The translations under genes and the position numbers were made by a program. A DNA stretch of 64,000 bases. Source: Hydractinia symbiolongicarpus. Taxonomy: Eukaryota > Cnidaria > Hydrozoa > Anthoathecata > Hydractiniidae. Shown here in pieces: positions 56,429 through 63,326 of the stretch. Numbering within the stretch: the first letter of the stretch is position 1; every line of letters begins with the position of its first letter. The stretch covers positions 25,244,001 to 25,308,000 of the forward strand of contig NC_079875.1 of the NCBI RefSeq assembly GCF_029227915.1. The letters are read 5' to 3'. The notes under the pieces were generated by a model, which did not search any database, was not told where the DNA came from, and saw only the letters and a program-made list of their open reading frames with translations.

Positions 56429-57046
56429 ATGATAGAATATATCAATTTCATAATATTAGTACTACTACTAGTATTAGTACTTAGTTTTTGCTTTTTTTGT
56501 GTTAAAAAATACCTATCGCTATTGAAAATGGCTGAAACTGCAATTGACAACTTAATTTTTATTCAGGGTCCTACACCCGATGATGGCAAGAGGCAAAAAT
56601 TGCTCGAGTGTGTGTTAACCGGAAATAGCAAGCTATACCTGGGTAAAATGTATACGGACGAGCAAATTCAAAAGCTCAAAGATGAAGAGGTAAAGAAACT
56701 CTTTAGTATCTATGAAGCTAAACTATCAGGTCAAATGGTGAAGTCTTTGGGGCAATCAATCATTCACATGTATTCCATGGGGGCCTGTACAGTCTTAGGA
56801 ATAAACAATCAAGATGCATTGAGAGATGACCTGGAGAATGACCCATTCCTAAACTCCGCCCTTCAAAGGTTCACGTGCGATTTGTATTATAGATTCGGCT
56901 CATTCTTATCACCAATCAGTGTGGGTCTAATTACAGGTAGGCATTATATCGCTGGAAGAAATTTAAACGCAAATAATAATATAGATATAGATAATAAAGA
57001 TGTCAGAGGAACAGACCCCTATTCAGGTGACAACGAAGAACCCTAA
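56429..57046 (+). CDS. Membrane-anchored Polinton protein, 205 aa
   Basis: The ATG is at 56,429. A strongly hydrophobic helix at residues 5-25 ('INFIILVLLLVLVLSFCFFC') is followed by a soluble alpha-rich domain ('FIQGPTPDDGKRQKLLE', 'YTDEQIQKLKDEEVKKLFSI', 'GQSIIHMYSMGACTVLGI') and an acidic Asn/Asp-rich tail. It overlaps the next gene by 47 bp, which points to one polycistronic message. No family name is known to me. A type II membrane or internal-envelope protein is a reasonable guess. Confidence 0.7.
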   Translation: MIEYINFIILVLLLVLVLSFCFFCVKKYLSLLKMAETAIDNLIFIQGPTPDDGKRQKLLECVLTGNSKLYLGKMYTDEQIQKLKDEEVKKLFSIYEAKLSGQMVKSLGQSIIHMYSMGACTVLGINNQDALRDDLENDPFLNSALQRFTCDLYYRFGSFLSPISVGLITGRHYIAGRNLNANNNIDIDNKDVRGTDPYSGDNEEP

Positions 57047-57416
57047 AAAGGTTGAATCTGGTAAGAGGTTGGCGGAATACAACCGTAAAAAGAGGGAGGA
57101 ATATAAAAAATGGCTCATGGTACAGAATCAAGCACAGCCTACGCCTCAAGCACAAACACAGCCGACGCCTCAAGCACAAACACAGCCCGAAGATTCAAAT
57201 GATATTGTAATAGATGTGGATTCTATGACCGAAGGCCATAAACCAGATGGAGGGCCCATGAACTACACCATAATGGGGGGAGGAGTGATAGTACTAGTCT
57301 TAATTGGTGCTTATTTCGTGTATAAAAATAAGGACAAAAATATTAAGGTGAAGGGTACCCCACCACCCTCCGATCCTAAAAAAACCGTGAGAATAAGTAA
57401 GCTTGAAATGGAATAA
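57000..57416 (+). CDS. Small membrane protein with PTPQAQTQ repeats, 138 aa
   Basis: The N-terminus is basic and helical ('KRLAEYNRKKREEYKKWLMV'). Two perfect copies of an 8-residue repeat, PTPQAQTQ, follow. An acidic segment comes next, then a glycine-led transmembrane helix (about residues 91-108, 'GGGVIVLVLIGAYFVYK'), then a short basic tail. It overlaps the 3' end of the 205-aa gene in another frame. Unknown function; single-pass membrane topology is clear. Confidence 0.7.
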   Translation: MSEEQTPIQVTTKNPKKVESGKRLAEYNRKKREEYKKWLMVQNQAQPTPQAQTQPTPQAQTQPEDSNDIVIDVDSMTEGHKPDGGPMNYTIMGGGVIVLVLIGAYFVYKNKDKNIKVKGTPPPSDPKKTVRISKLEME

Positions 57417-57420
57417 AGGG

Positions 57421-57438
57421 ATAATATCGCGATACTAT
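57421..57438 (+). terminator. Imperfect palindrome after the 138-aa gene
   Basis: ATAATATCG and CGATACTAT face each other with one mismatch and no loop, 4 nt after the stop. Weaker than the other stem-loops of the element. Confidence 0.35.
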
Positions 57439-57460
57439 AATCTTGAAGTAAATATAAGAC

Positions 57461-57688
57461 ATGGATAAGAAAAGTATAGTCAACGATATTTATAAGGCAT
57501 CGGTCGTATGCGTTTTCGCTGTAGGCTATTCAATGCTCGGGAAAAAGGTATTAAAAATGACACCACCCTCAATTCAGAAGTTTGACCTGGAAGATACAGG
57601 AAAGCTTGTAGCCATAGTCGCCGCAAGTGAGATGACAAGAGAATATCTAGTTAAGCAAAAAATTATACCTGAAACTATAAATATATAA
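57461..57688 (+). CDS. Small membrane protein, 75 aa
   Basis: The ATG follows TATAAGAC. A likely transmembrane helix spans about residues 11-26 ('KASVVCVFAVGYSML'), followed by 'PPSIQKFDLEDTGKLVAIVA'. The stop overlaps the next ATG (TAATG), so translation of the two is probably coupled or they share a message. Function unknown. Confidence 0.6.
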   Translation: MDKKSIVNDIYKASVVCVFAVGYSMLGKKVLKMTPPSIQKFDLEDTGKLVAIVAASEMTREYLVKQKIIPETINI

Positions 57689-57837
57689 TGTTGCGAATAC
57701 TGGAATGGTTGGTCTGGGTTTTATATCGACGTAAGAAAGTTGAGAGTATTTTACCCAAGGTGGAATACACCGAGGTGGATACCGAGGTCATAGACGACTC
57801 TGATGTCATAGCCTCCGAGGCTATCGCATTAAAATAA
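57688..57837 (+). CDS. Micro-protein, 49 aa
   Basis: The ATG overlaps the stop of the previous gene. Encodes 'MLRILEWLVWVLYRRKKVES' and then a strongly acidic tail ('YTEVDTEVIDDSDVIASEAI'). A Trp/Leu-rich amphipathic or membrane-inserting start with RRKK behind it suggests a small membrane-associated protein. The acidic tail looks selected rather than random. No family known. Confidence 0.55.
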   Translation: MLRILEWLVWVLYRRKKVESILPKVEYTEVDTEVIDDSDVIASEAIALK

Positions 57838-57867
57838 CGCCACCATATTATATCGGATTATATAAAC

Positions 57868-58293
57868 ATGGCTTCAATTGCAATGATGTTGGGAGGTGCC
57901 TTCGCGAACGCTTTGGCCTTTACCGGATCAAGCTACCTCTTTTCAAGTTTATCAAAGGATAGGATAGATAAGGAACGGAAGCGGCATGATCTAGCCATAG
58001 AACAACTGCAGAAGGCTCAGGTTATATGGCAACGTAAAAGACAGGAGAGGGTTGACTTTATTAATAAGCAGCTCAGACTTGAGAAGAAGGCCGAGGGTAA
58101 ATTCACGGAGCTGGATGACGCGATGCGGGAATATAAAAAAGTATTTGGAGGATCACCTCTCACAGATATTCCGCGCAAACCCGTATTGAGCGACTTTTAT
58201 ACACCCAGCAATGACCAGCATGAGAGGGAATTGGCATTTATCGCGCTAAGCATGATTGGTGTCGGGAGTGCCGTGTGGTATTTCGAAAAATAG
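57868..58293 (+). CDS. Conserved small Polinton membrane protein, 141 aa
   Basis: The ATG at 57,868 is preceded by TTATATAAAC. A hydrophobic N-terminus (residues 1-28) is followed by a charged coiled-coil-like helix ('IEQLQKAQVIWQRKRQERVD', 'FINKQLRLEKKAEGKF'), then 'YKKVFGGSPLT', the motif 'KPVLSDFYTPSNDQ', and a C-terminal transmembrane helix (about 121-138). I recognise the 'LSDFYTPS' small-protein family as a regular companion of capsid genes in cnidarian Polintons. Its role is unknown. Its 3' end converges on the 425-aa gene across a shared stem-loop. Confidence 0.75.
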   Translation: MASIAMMLGGAFANALAFTGSSYLFSSLSKDRIDKERKRHDLAIEQLQKAQVIWQRKRQERVDFINKQLRLEKKAEGKFTELDDAMREYKKVFGGSPLTDIPRKPVLSDFYTPSNDQHERELAFIALSMIGVGSAVWYFEK

Positions 58294-58310
58294 TACCATG
58301 CCGCGGGTAT

Positions 58311-58335
58311 TATGTTACATGTGTCATGTAACATA
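58311..58335. terminator. Bidirectional stem-loop between convergent genes
   Basis: TATGTTACATG and CATGTAACATA form an 11-bp perfect stem with a TGT loop. It lies 17 nt after the stop of the plus-strand gene (58,293) and 14 nt after that of the minus-strand gene (58,350), so one hairpin can serve both. Confidence 0.7.
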
Positions 58336-58349
58336 TATTCCAGATTCCA

Positions 58350-59627
58350 CTAACGTTTTGTCACCATGTAGGTGTACATCAGACCTCCGATTCCGACTAT
58401 CAAAGCCCACAGGTTTTGACTCAACCAACCGACGGCCTCCTTTGCTCTATTTAGGATCCACGATACGATGGATCCAATTATACCAGGTAGTGATGCGGCT
58501 GCGGCACTGGCTAATCTACCCAGGAGAGATCCTAGTGCGCTCAGCTTGTTCTTTATCCATTCCCTCGCACCACCTTCGGTTTTTTCATGATTTTTTGTAT
58601 TACCGGTGGATGACCCCCCACCCCCTGGTGTCAAAGCTTCTACTAGAAGGCCGATAACCATACCAAATGCCGTTAGTACGCTGACAACAGTGATACCCTG
58701 CTCACGGAATAGGGTTCGTATCTTTTCACCCAATGTAGTTTCTTTGTCAAGTACTTTTGTAATCGTCTCCCTGATGCTTTTTATTTGACTGTTAAGTTTA
58801 CCTTTGAGAATATCGATAATCTCTTGCCGGCCTTTCAACTCATTTTGCAAACCTTTCAACCTTTCTTTCGCTTCATTTTGTTGTTCCTCGGTCATATTTG
58901 GTGTGTTTTCCATCTCTTCCAACTTGTTTTTTTCTCTGTCAATATGCTGTTCGAGCTGAACCTTTTTTGCAACTTCATCCTGAAGACTTCCTCTTATGTT
59001 TCTCAATGATCTATCCAATCCTAGCAATTCACGCATAGGATATTCAAATAGATCACCGGTCTGGGTTGCTTCATGGTCTACAGATTGTTTGACCAATGAA
59101 ATTAAATCTTCCGTACTGTTTACCACATCCCCGGATATGGCTTCTAATTCTACATCACTTGCTGTTGTTATTTTAGATGACGAGGGTAATTCTTCTTGTA
59201 TTTTGTTTAGCTTAGCAGCTTGTCGGGCTGTAATCTTACCTTTTGGTATGTCAAAGCCTAAATTACGCAGCCTTCTCTTGCCTAATATATCTGATATAGT
59301 ACCGGTGGCCCTTAGTCTTCCATTGTTTGTCAAAGGTTCGTTTTTATCTCTGTAGTATAATTCACCATCCTTAATTTCAAAAAGGTCTGTATGTAGCACC
59401 TCAGGTTTTGACAGGGATCCTTCAGATAATCTATCATACAACACATCAACCATTTCCCGCAAAACTCTGGTACGTTGAGTGGAGCCTCCACCGAATGATG
59501 TCTCCTTTTCATCAGGTGTGTGTATCTGCACGCGCGTGCGCTCCCTCGGTACCAGAGGTGTGGAGTCATCGGTACCCTCGTCGGGTTGGTCGTGGTCACC
59601 AAACGGATCAATATCAATGTCCGCCAT
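58350..59627 (-). CDS. Large coiled-coil membrane protein, 425 aa
   Basis: Intact from the ATG at 59,627. The acidic, disordered N-terminus (1-55) is followed by a globular region ('LFEIKDGELYYRDKNEPLTN', 'GKITARQAAKLNKIQEELPS') and a long heptad-rich coiled coil (about 205-295). Then come a hydrophobic helix (311-332, 'GITVVSVLTAFGMVIGLLVE'), a glycine-rich hinge (335-345), a second amphipathic/hydrophobic region (362-392) and a terminal transmembrane helix (403-421). The combination is reminiscent of membrane-active viral proteins, but no fusion motif is identified and this is only an idea. The 'WILNRAKEAVGWLSQNLWAL' end is one I recognise from cnidarian Polinton-type proteins. It is the divergent partner of the 161-aa gene. 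Confidence 0.8.
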   Translation of the reverse strand: MADIDIDPFGDHDQPDEGTDDSTPLVPRERTRVQIHTPDEKETSFGGGSTQRTRVLREMVDVLYDRLSEGSLSKPEVLHTDLFEIKDGELYYRDKNEPLTNNGRLRATGTISDILGKRRLRNLGFDIPKGKITARQAAKLNKIQEELPSSSKITTASDVELEAISGDVVNSTEDLISLVKQSVDHEATQTGDLFEYPMRELLGLDRSLRNIRGSLQDEVAKKVQLEQHIDREKNKLEEMENTPNMTEEQQNEAKERLKGLQNELKGRQEIIDILKGKLNSQIKSIRETITKVLDKETTLGEKIRTLFREQGITVVSVLTAFGMVIGLLVEALTPGGGGSSTGNTKNHEKTEGGAREWIKNKLSALGSLLGRLASAAAASLPGIIGSIVSWILNRAKEAVGWLSQNLWALIVGIGGLMYTYMVTKR

Positions 59628-59671
59628 TATTTTATTTATTTAGAGGATAGTTTTTTCCTAATATAATAGAA
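59628..59671. promoter_or_regulatory. Divergent promoter between the 425-aa and 161-aa genes
   Basis: 44 bp. CTAATATAATA at 59,658-59,668 ends 3 nt before the plus-strand ATG; TTATTTATTTAG lies near the minus-strand ATG. Layout matches 53,721-53,758. Confidence 0.6.
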
Positions 59672-60157
59672 ATGGCAGAGAGTTCTAGTACCAGAGAAGA
59701 AGTGTTTAAAACGGATATATCCAATTCCCAACTTGAGGAGCTGGTGAAATTACGAGGTAAGTTCCAAGACAGGACACACGAACACGGAGGATCTCTGATC
59801 ATATGGTCGATTCTGGAGGGATTATCCGGAACCGCGGCAATTACCGGCTCGATAGCGACCGCGGTGACCATTATTAGAAATTTGGGCGGTACCCATGGAA
59901 ATTACATGCGGAATTCGGGTATGTGTCTATTGGGCTCGGCTTCCTATGCGGTTACCGCCCAATATGTTAGGACATATCGGGAGAAACTTATCAAATTAAG
60001 AGCCGCATATCGCGTTGTACAAAATGCCATCGATGTTTTCGATAAAACGCTACTCTGGCACACTCGGATCTGTAGAGCCGATTTTGAGAATTTGTGTGAT
60101 ACGTATCATAGAACTCTCAAGGATCTGGATAAACTGGATATAGGTTATTTAGAGTAA
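59672..60157 (+). CDS. Helical-hairpin membrane protein, paralogue 1, 161 aa
   Basis: Shares with the next gene the pattern 'NSQLEELVKLRGKF' near the N-terminus, two hydrophobic segments (about 42-68 and 82-98), then 'YVRTYREKLIKLRAAYRVVQ' and 'AIDVFDKTL', ending in a helical domain with 'FENLCDTYHRTLKDLDKLD'. It looks like a helix pair inserted into a membrane, flanked by soluble helices. The family is unnamed to me, though similar proteins accompany Polintons in cnidarians. Confidence 0.75.
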   Translation: MAESSSTREEVFKTDISNSQLEELVKLRGKFQDRTHEHGGSLIIWSILEGLSGTAAITGSIATAVTIIRNLGGTHGNYMRNSGMCLLGSASYAVTAQYVRTYREKLIKLRAAYRVVQNAIDVFDKTLLWHTRICRADFENLCDTYHRTLKDLDKLDIGYLE

Positions 60158-60184
60158 AGTTTTTTTCTTTGTAGTTACCACACA

Positions 60185-60772
60185 ATGGCAGAGATTTATC
60201 CGAAGCTACCCACGGCTCCCGAGTATTCGAGCGAGCAGGACAAGTTTAATACTAATACCGTGAACTCTCAACTTGGGGAGCTTAGAAAATTACGTGATAA
60301 GTTCAATACAAAATATGAGAAATATAACAAGACGCTGCACAGACTGGTGCTTTTAAATGCCAGCGCCACGGCCCTAACCGTCGCTTCGGGCATAGGTTCG
60401 GTGGTAACCGGTGCCACGCTCATCGGAATCCCCGCTTCCGTGGGATTGGGAGCCGTAGCACTGTCCGGAACCATTTTCACGGGCTCCGTCATGGCCCTGA
60501 TTAAAAGATATCGGAGCAAACTTGACAAGGTCATGAAATTATATGATGTTGCGACGTCCGCCATCGCCGTGTTTGAAAACTCCGTCTCGCGGGCTCTGAA
60601 TAATGACGACATTAGTCACATTGAATTTCAAACCCTGAGCGGTATATACTACGAAGCTCTGGACAAGATGACGAAAACCGACAGAAAGATGGAGAGCGAA
60701 ACTCGCAACCAGTTTGAAAAAAGTCTAATGGACCAGGTTCAAAGCCTCAGAAGGACCGTAAATCAAGGTTAG
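60185..60772 (+). CDS. Helical-hairpin membrane protein, paralogue 2, 195 aa
   Basis: Starts 27 bp after paralogue 1. Matching landmarks: 'NSQLGELRKLRDKFNTKYEK', hydrophobic segments at about 54-81 and 84-106 (glycine- and alanine-rich, 'GIPASVGLGAVALSGTIFTG'), 'IKRYRSKLDKVMKLYDVATS', 'AIAVFENSVSRALNNDDISH' and 'IEFQTLSGIYYEALDKM'. It has a longer charged C-terminus. Tandem duplication with divergence is evident. Higher GC than the rest of the element. Function unknown. Confidence 0.75.
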   Translation: MAEIYPKLPTAPEYSSEQDKFNTNTVNSQLGELRKLRDKFNTKYEKYNKTLHRLVLLNASATALTVASGIGSVVTGATLIGIPASVGLGAVALSGTIFTGSVMALIKRYRSKLDKVMKLYDVATSAIAVFENSVSRALNNDDISHIEFQTLSGIYYEALDKMTKTDRKMESETRNQFEKSLMDQVQSLRRTVNQG

Positions 60773-60929
60773 TGATGTGCGCATGTACACCGCTCGCATA
60801 TTTCGTGTGGTACGATAAAAATTAATATTAAGGCGGTTTGTGACATTATGCGGCGCGATCGTCCCCTCCCCAAGACTGAGCCATAGCGGCCCTATCTGCC
60901 GACCGCCCCGCGCGATCCTCGGCACAATC
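60773..60929. other. GC-rich intergenic spacer with a shared 15-mer
   Basis: Holds TGTGGTACGATAAAA at 60,806-60,820, repeated exactly at 61,995-62,009 upstream of the SAP gene, and a GC-rich stretch with two CGCGATC words (about 60,855 and 60,911). Confidence 0.5.
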
Positions 60930-60954
60930 ATCTTTACCAGAAACAGGTAAAGAT
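60930..60954 (-). terminator. 3' stem-loop after the integrase gene
   Basis: ATCTTTACC and GGTAAAGAT form a 9-bp stem around AGAAACA, 13 nt past the integrase stop on the minus strand. Nearly identical to 51,896-51,920, which has the same relation to its minus-strand gene. Confidence 0.7.
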
Positions 60955-60967
60955 ATCGCCCCCTTTT

Positions 60968-61951
60968 TCACCAACCTTGCACATAATCAGGAGGTAATTC
61001 TGTATCTTCAGGTATTAACATCAATTCCTCTTTTACAAAAGCCCGTCCGGGTCCGTCTTGAACATAGTACATTACACGGTTACCAGGTTGTGCTATTACC
61101 TCACGCAATCTATATGTGTTTTTCGACCATATTCTATCGGTTGCCCGTCTCCGCCCATCATCATGCTCTTCACCAGGTTGTAGTAGATATCTATACAGGC
61201 CATCTTTAGGTAATTCTACTTCAGGTGGATAGCTCTCTTGATTAACCAAAGGCACCTCTTTCATTATAATAGCATCTTTTGGCTTCATATCAATCATCTG
61301 CGTCTTTGTATCGTTTAGCCTATCAATCAGTTTATACAGATGCTTAACCCATGTAGATGATACCTTTTCCGAATCATTCAGTTCTTGGGCATCTTGTATT
61401 TTGAATAAATTTTCGGCAAGTATCTTGTTCAACGCCTCAACAAAAGCTGTGTGTGTATGCTTATATTTTGTAGTCGCTCTTTTAATTTCAACCTTATGCT
61501 TCTCCAACAGCTTTGATACATCTGCCTTGAATTCTGAACCGTTATCACATTGGAAAGTTTTCGGATAAGTTAATGGTCCTGCCTTGTAGATGTCCTCAAT
61601 CATAGCGGCAACCTCTTTGGCTTTCTTGGTCCTCAAAGGTCGGGCTACCTTGTATCTGGAAGCAGCATCGATTCCCGACAAAATGTACTTATATTTATTA
61701 CCATACAGTATGTCACCGGGCATGTACAATAAATCGAATTGATGTAAATCATTAGGGGTGGTAACTTCATAATGTGGTCTTTCAACATGTTTTGGAGCGG
61801 GTAAATGTACTTGCCAAAATGCTTGTTTTGATAGCCACTTCTTAACCTCCTTTGGCCTGAAACCGAATCCTCTTAAGCTCTGAACTGCCTTTTGTCCTTT
61901 CCATAAATTTTGAGGTTGATAGTAAGTCTCTTGAAGTTTAGGGTTTGACAT
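60968..61951 (-). CDS. Retroviral-type DDE integrase (Polinton INT), 327 aa
   Basis: Intact from the ATG at 61,951. The catalytic triad is visible: Asp73 in 'HQFDLLYMPGD', Asp136 in 'FQCDNGSEF' and Glu172 in 'HTAFVEALNK', with the classic 35-residue D-to-E spacing. 'IDAASRYKVARPLRTKKAKE' is typical of the rve core. The C-terminal part ('RIWSKNTYRLREVIAQPGNR', 'VMYYVQDGPGRAFVKEELML') looks like the chromo/SH3-like tail of Polinton integrases. It would insert the linear element into host DNA. The zinc-binding N-terminus is short or altered. It is divergent from the SAP gene at 62,039. Confidence 0.95.
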   Translation of the reverse strand: MSNPKLQETYYQPQNLWKGQKAVQSLRGFGFRPKEVKKWLSKQAFWQVHLPAPKHVERPHYEVTTPNDLHQFDLLYMPGDILYGNKYKYILSGIDAASRYKVARPLRTKKAKEVAAMIEDIYKAGPLTYPKTFQCDNGSEFKADVSKLLEKHKVEIKRATTKYKHTHTAFVEALNKILAENLFKIQDAQELNDSEKVSSTWVKHLYKLIDRLNDTKTQMIDMKPKDAIIMKEVPLVNQESYPPEVELPKDGLYRYLLQPGEEHDDGRRRATDRIWSKNTYRLREVIAQPGNRVMYYVQDGPGRAFVKEELMLIPEDTELPPDYVQGW

Positions 61952-62038
61952 GTTTTATTTATGCAAACCTTTATTTATCTCCTTTTTGTTATGATGTGGT
62001 ACGATAAAAGTGCTTAAAGTTTTTTATATTATATTAAT
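61952..62038. promoter_or_regulatory. Divergent promoter between integrase and SAP gene
   Basis: 87 bp with TATTATATTAA (62,027-62,037, the late-type motif in reverse) next to the plus-strand ATG, and the 15-mer TGTGGTACGATAAAA at 61,995-62,009 shared with 60,806. Confidence 0.5.
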
Positions 62039-62308
62039 ATGTCAGACATGGATACCACACCGGATTACAAATTGATGAAACTGAGAGAGTTGCGAGAGGT
62101 TGCTAAATCCCGCGGAATTAAGTATATCGTGGGTATGAGAAAGGCTAAACTGGTTGAGGTGATTGAGAAGAATGATCTCGACCCATCCTACACCATCGAT
62201 CAGGATACCAAGAAGGAATGGTATGGATACTGTTCGAGGTGGAGGTCGAAAAACAGGGAGGCATATCTAAAAGCTCAAAAACGTTATAACGACAAAAGAT
62301 CCAAGTGA
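62039..62308 (+). CDS. SAP-domain protein, 89 aa
   Basis: Residues 10-43 ('YKLMKLRELREVAKSRGIKY', then 'MRKAKLVEVIEKN') form a helix-extended-helix SAP motif, a DNA/RNA-binding fold. The C-terminus is basic and aromatic ('EWYGYCSRWRSKNREAYLKA'). Likely a small nucleic-acid-binding protein of the virus-like element. Followed by a strong stem-loop 19 nt after the stop. Confidence 0.8.
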   Translation: MSDMDTTPDYKLMKLRELREVAKSRGIKYIVGMRKAKLVEVIEKNDLDPSYTIDQDTKKEWYGYCSRWRSKNREAYLKAQKRYNDKRSK

Positions 62309-62327
62309 TTGAACAACCCTTTTTTTT

Positions 62328-62351
62328 TTTGTTACTCAGACGAGTAACAAA
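62328..62351 (+). terminator. 3' stem-loop after the SAP gene
   Basis: TTTGTTACTC and GAGTAACAAA pair over 10 bp around AGAC, directly after a T-run (62,320-62,330). Confidence 0.75.
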
Positions 62352-62352
62352 T

Positions 62353-62617
62353 GTTGGTGGGTGGGTACCCATGGTGTACCGGTCACGACCCTCTAGGTGC
62401 TGGTGGGTGGGTACCCATGGTCTAACCGGTCACGACCCTCTAGGTGTTGGTGGGTGGGTACCCATGGTCTAACCGGTCACGACCCTGTAGGTGTTGGTGG
62501 GTGGGTACCCATGGTCTAACCGGTCACGACCCTCTAGGTGTTGGTGGGTGGGTACCCATGGTCTAACCGGTCACGACCCTCTAGGTGTTGGTGGGTGGGT
62601 ACCCATGGTCTAACCGG
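62353..62617. repeat. 47-bp tandem repeat, six copies
   Basis: The unit 'gttggtgggtgggtacccat' 'ggtctaaccggtcacgaccc' 'tctaggt'. The GGTACC positions (62,365, 62,411, 62,458, 62,505, 62,552, 62,599) show a period of 46-47 bp. The unit contains palindromes GGGTACCC, CCATGG and ACCGGT. A single copy recurs at about 63,357-63,395 before the next SAP paralogue, and a degenerate inverted match lies at the left end of the element (51,836-51,855). Confidence 0.95.
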
Positions 62618-62757
62618 TGTATGTGTGTTTTAGCGTGTTTTACTACAATTTTAGCATGGTGGGGCAACCACAAACTAGGACACTCATTACACTCCAACAC
62701 GGTTTACGATTTATAAAACCATCTTAAAGATTACAAAATCGTATATCACAACCAAGC
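62618..62757 (+). promoter_or_regulatory. Promoter module of the SAP-RING gene
   Basis: 'gtgttttactacaatttta', 'ccacaaactaggacactca', 'aacacggtttacgatttata' and 'aaaatcgtatatca' precede the ATG at 62,758. The same order is repeated before 63,579. TTTATAAAA about 45 bp upstream could be a TATA box. This differs from the CTAATATAATA type and may mark a separate (early) expression class. Confidence 0.55.
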
Positions 62758-63303
62758 ATGTCTTCAGGAATCGTTCTCGATTTGATACACAGTAGAGAAT
62801 ATATTGATGACTTTGATCTTTTCACGGTCCCTGATTTAAGAGCCAGAGCGAGGTACCTTGGCCTACGTGGATACTCGCGGCTCAGAAGGGCTGAGCTTAT
62901 CGAATTATTGGTATCAACAGTACCCGCAAGATATCCCGATATGACTTTGCCGCTCGTCCTAGGGATGCTGGATCTCGAAGTGACCGAATTTTCAGGACCC
63001 GTGATGAGACCAAATGTATCAGTGCCAAGACCGGTACCAGCACCGATTAGACCGGTACCAGCACCGATTAGACCAGTACCAGCACGGGTTGAGGTTGATG
63101 ATGAGGACGACGCAGACGATGACATTGATGAAGATGATAGATGTATCATTTGTCTTTCTAAACGAAAGACCGCCACCATTGTTCATGGTAGAACAGGGCA
63201 TTTTTGCTGCTGTTTATCGTGCGCAAATAAATTGGAGAAGAGGGGGGATAAATGCCCTATATGTCGCGCATCAATAGATCTTGTCATAAGACAATATATT
63301 TGA
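62758..63303 (+). CDS. SAP-RING protein with MDM2-type RING finger (probable E3 ubiquitin ligase), 181 aa
   Basis: Intact from the ATG at 62,758. A SAP-like motif lies at about residues 22-52 ('LFTVPDLRARARYLGLRG', 'SRLRRAELIELL'). A linker of PRPVPAPI repeats (90-110) and an acidic stretch (112-127) precede a C-terminal RING. The zinc ligands are Cys129, Cys132, His143, His148, Cys152, Cys155, Cys166 and Cys169. This C2H2C4 order and spacing is that of the RING of MDM2/MDMX, and the core 'IVHGRTGHFCCCLSCANKLE' and the hydrophobic end 'LVIRQYI' also fit. MDM2-type RINGs dimerise and ubiquitinate partners such as p53. A role in disabling host defence or apoptosis is inferred, not shown. Confidence 0.88.
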   Translation: MSSGIVLDLIHSREYIDDFDLFTVPDLRARARYLGLRGYSRLRRAELIELLVSTVPARYPDMTLPLVLGMLDLEVTEFSGPVMRPNVSVPRPVPAPIRPVPAPIRPVPARVEVDDEDDADDDIDEDDRCIICLSKRKTATIVHGRTGHFCCCLSCANKLEKRGDKCPICRASIDLVIRQYI

Positions 63304-63326
63304 GGGGTCGGATTGTTAGGGCATTT

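Noticed and set aside
62353-62617. CRISPR-like look of the regular 47-bp repeats
   Set aside because: Units are contiguous, without unique spacers, in a eukaryotic or viral context; simple tandem repeat.
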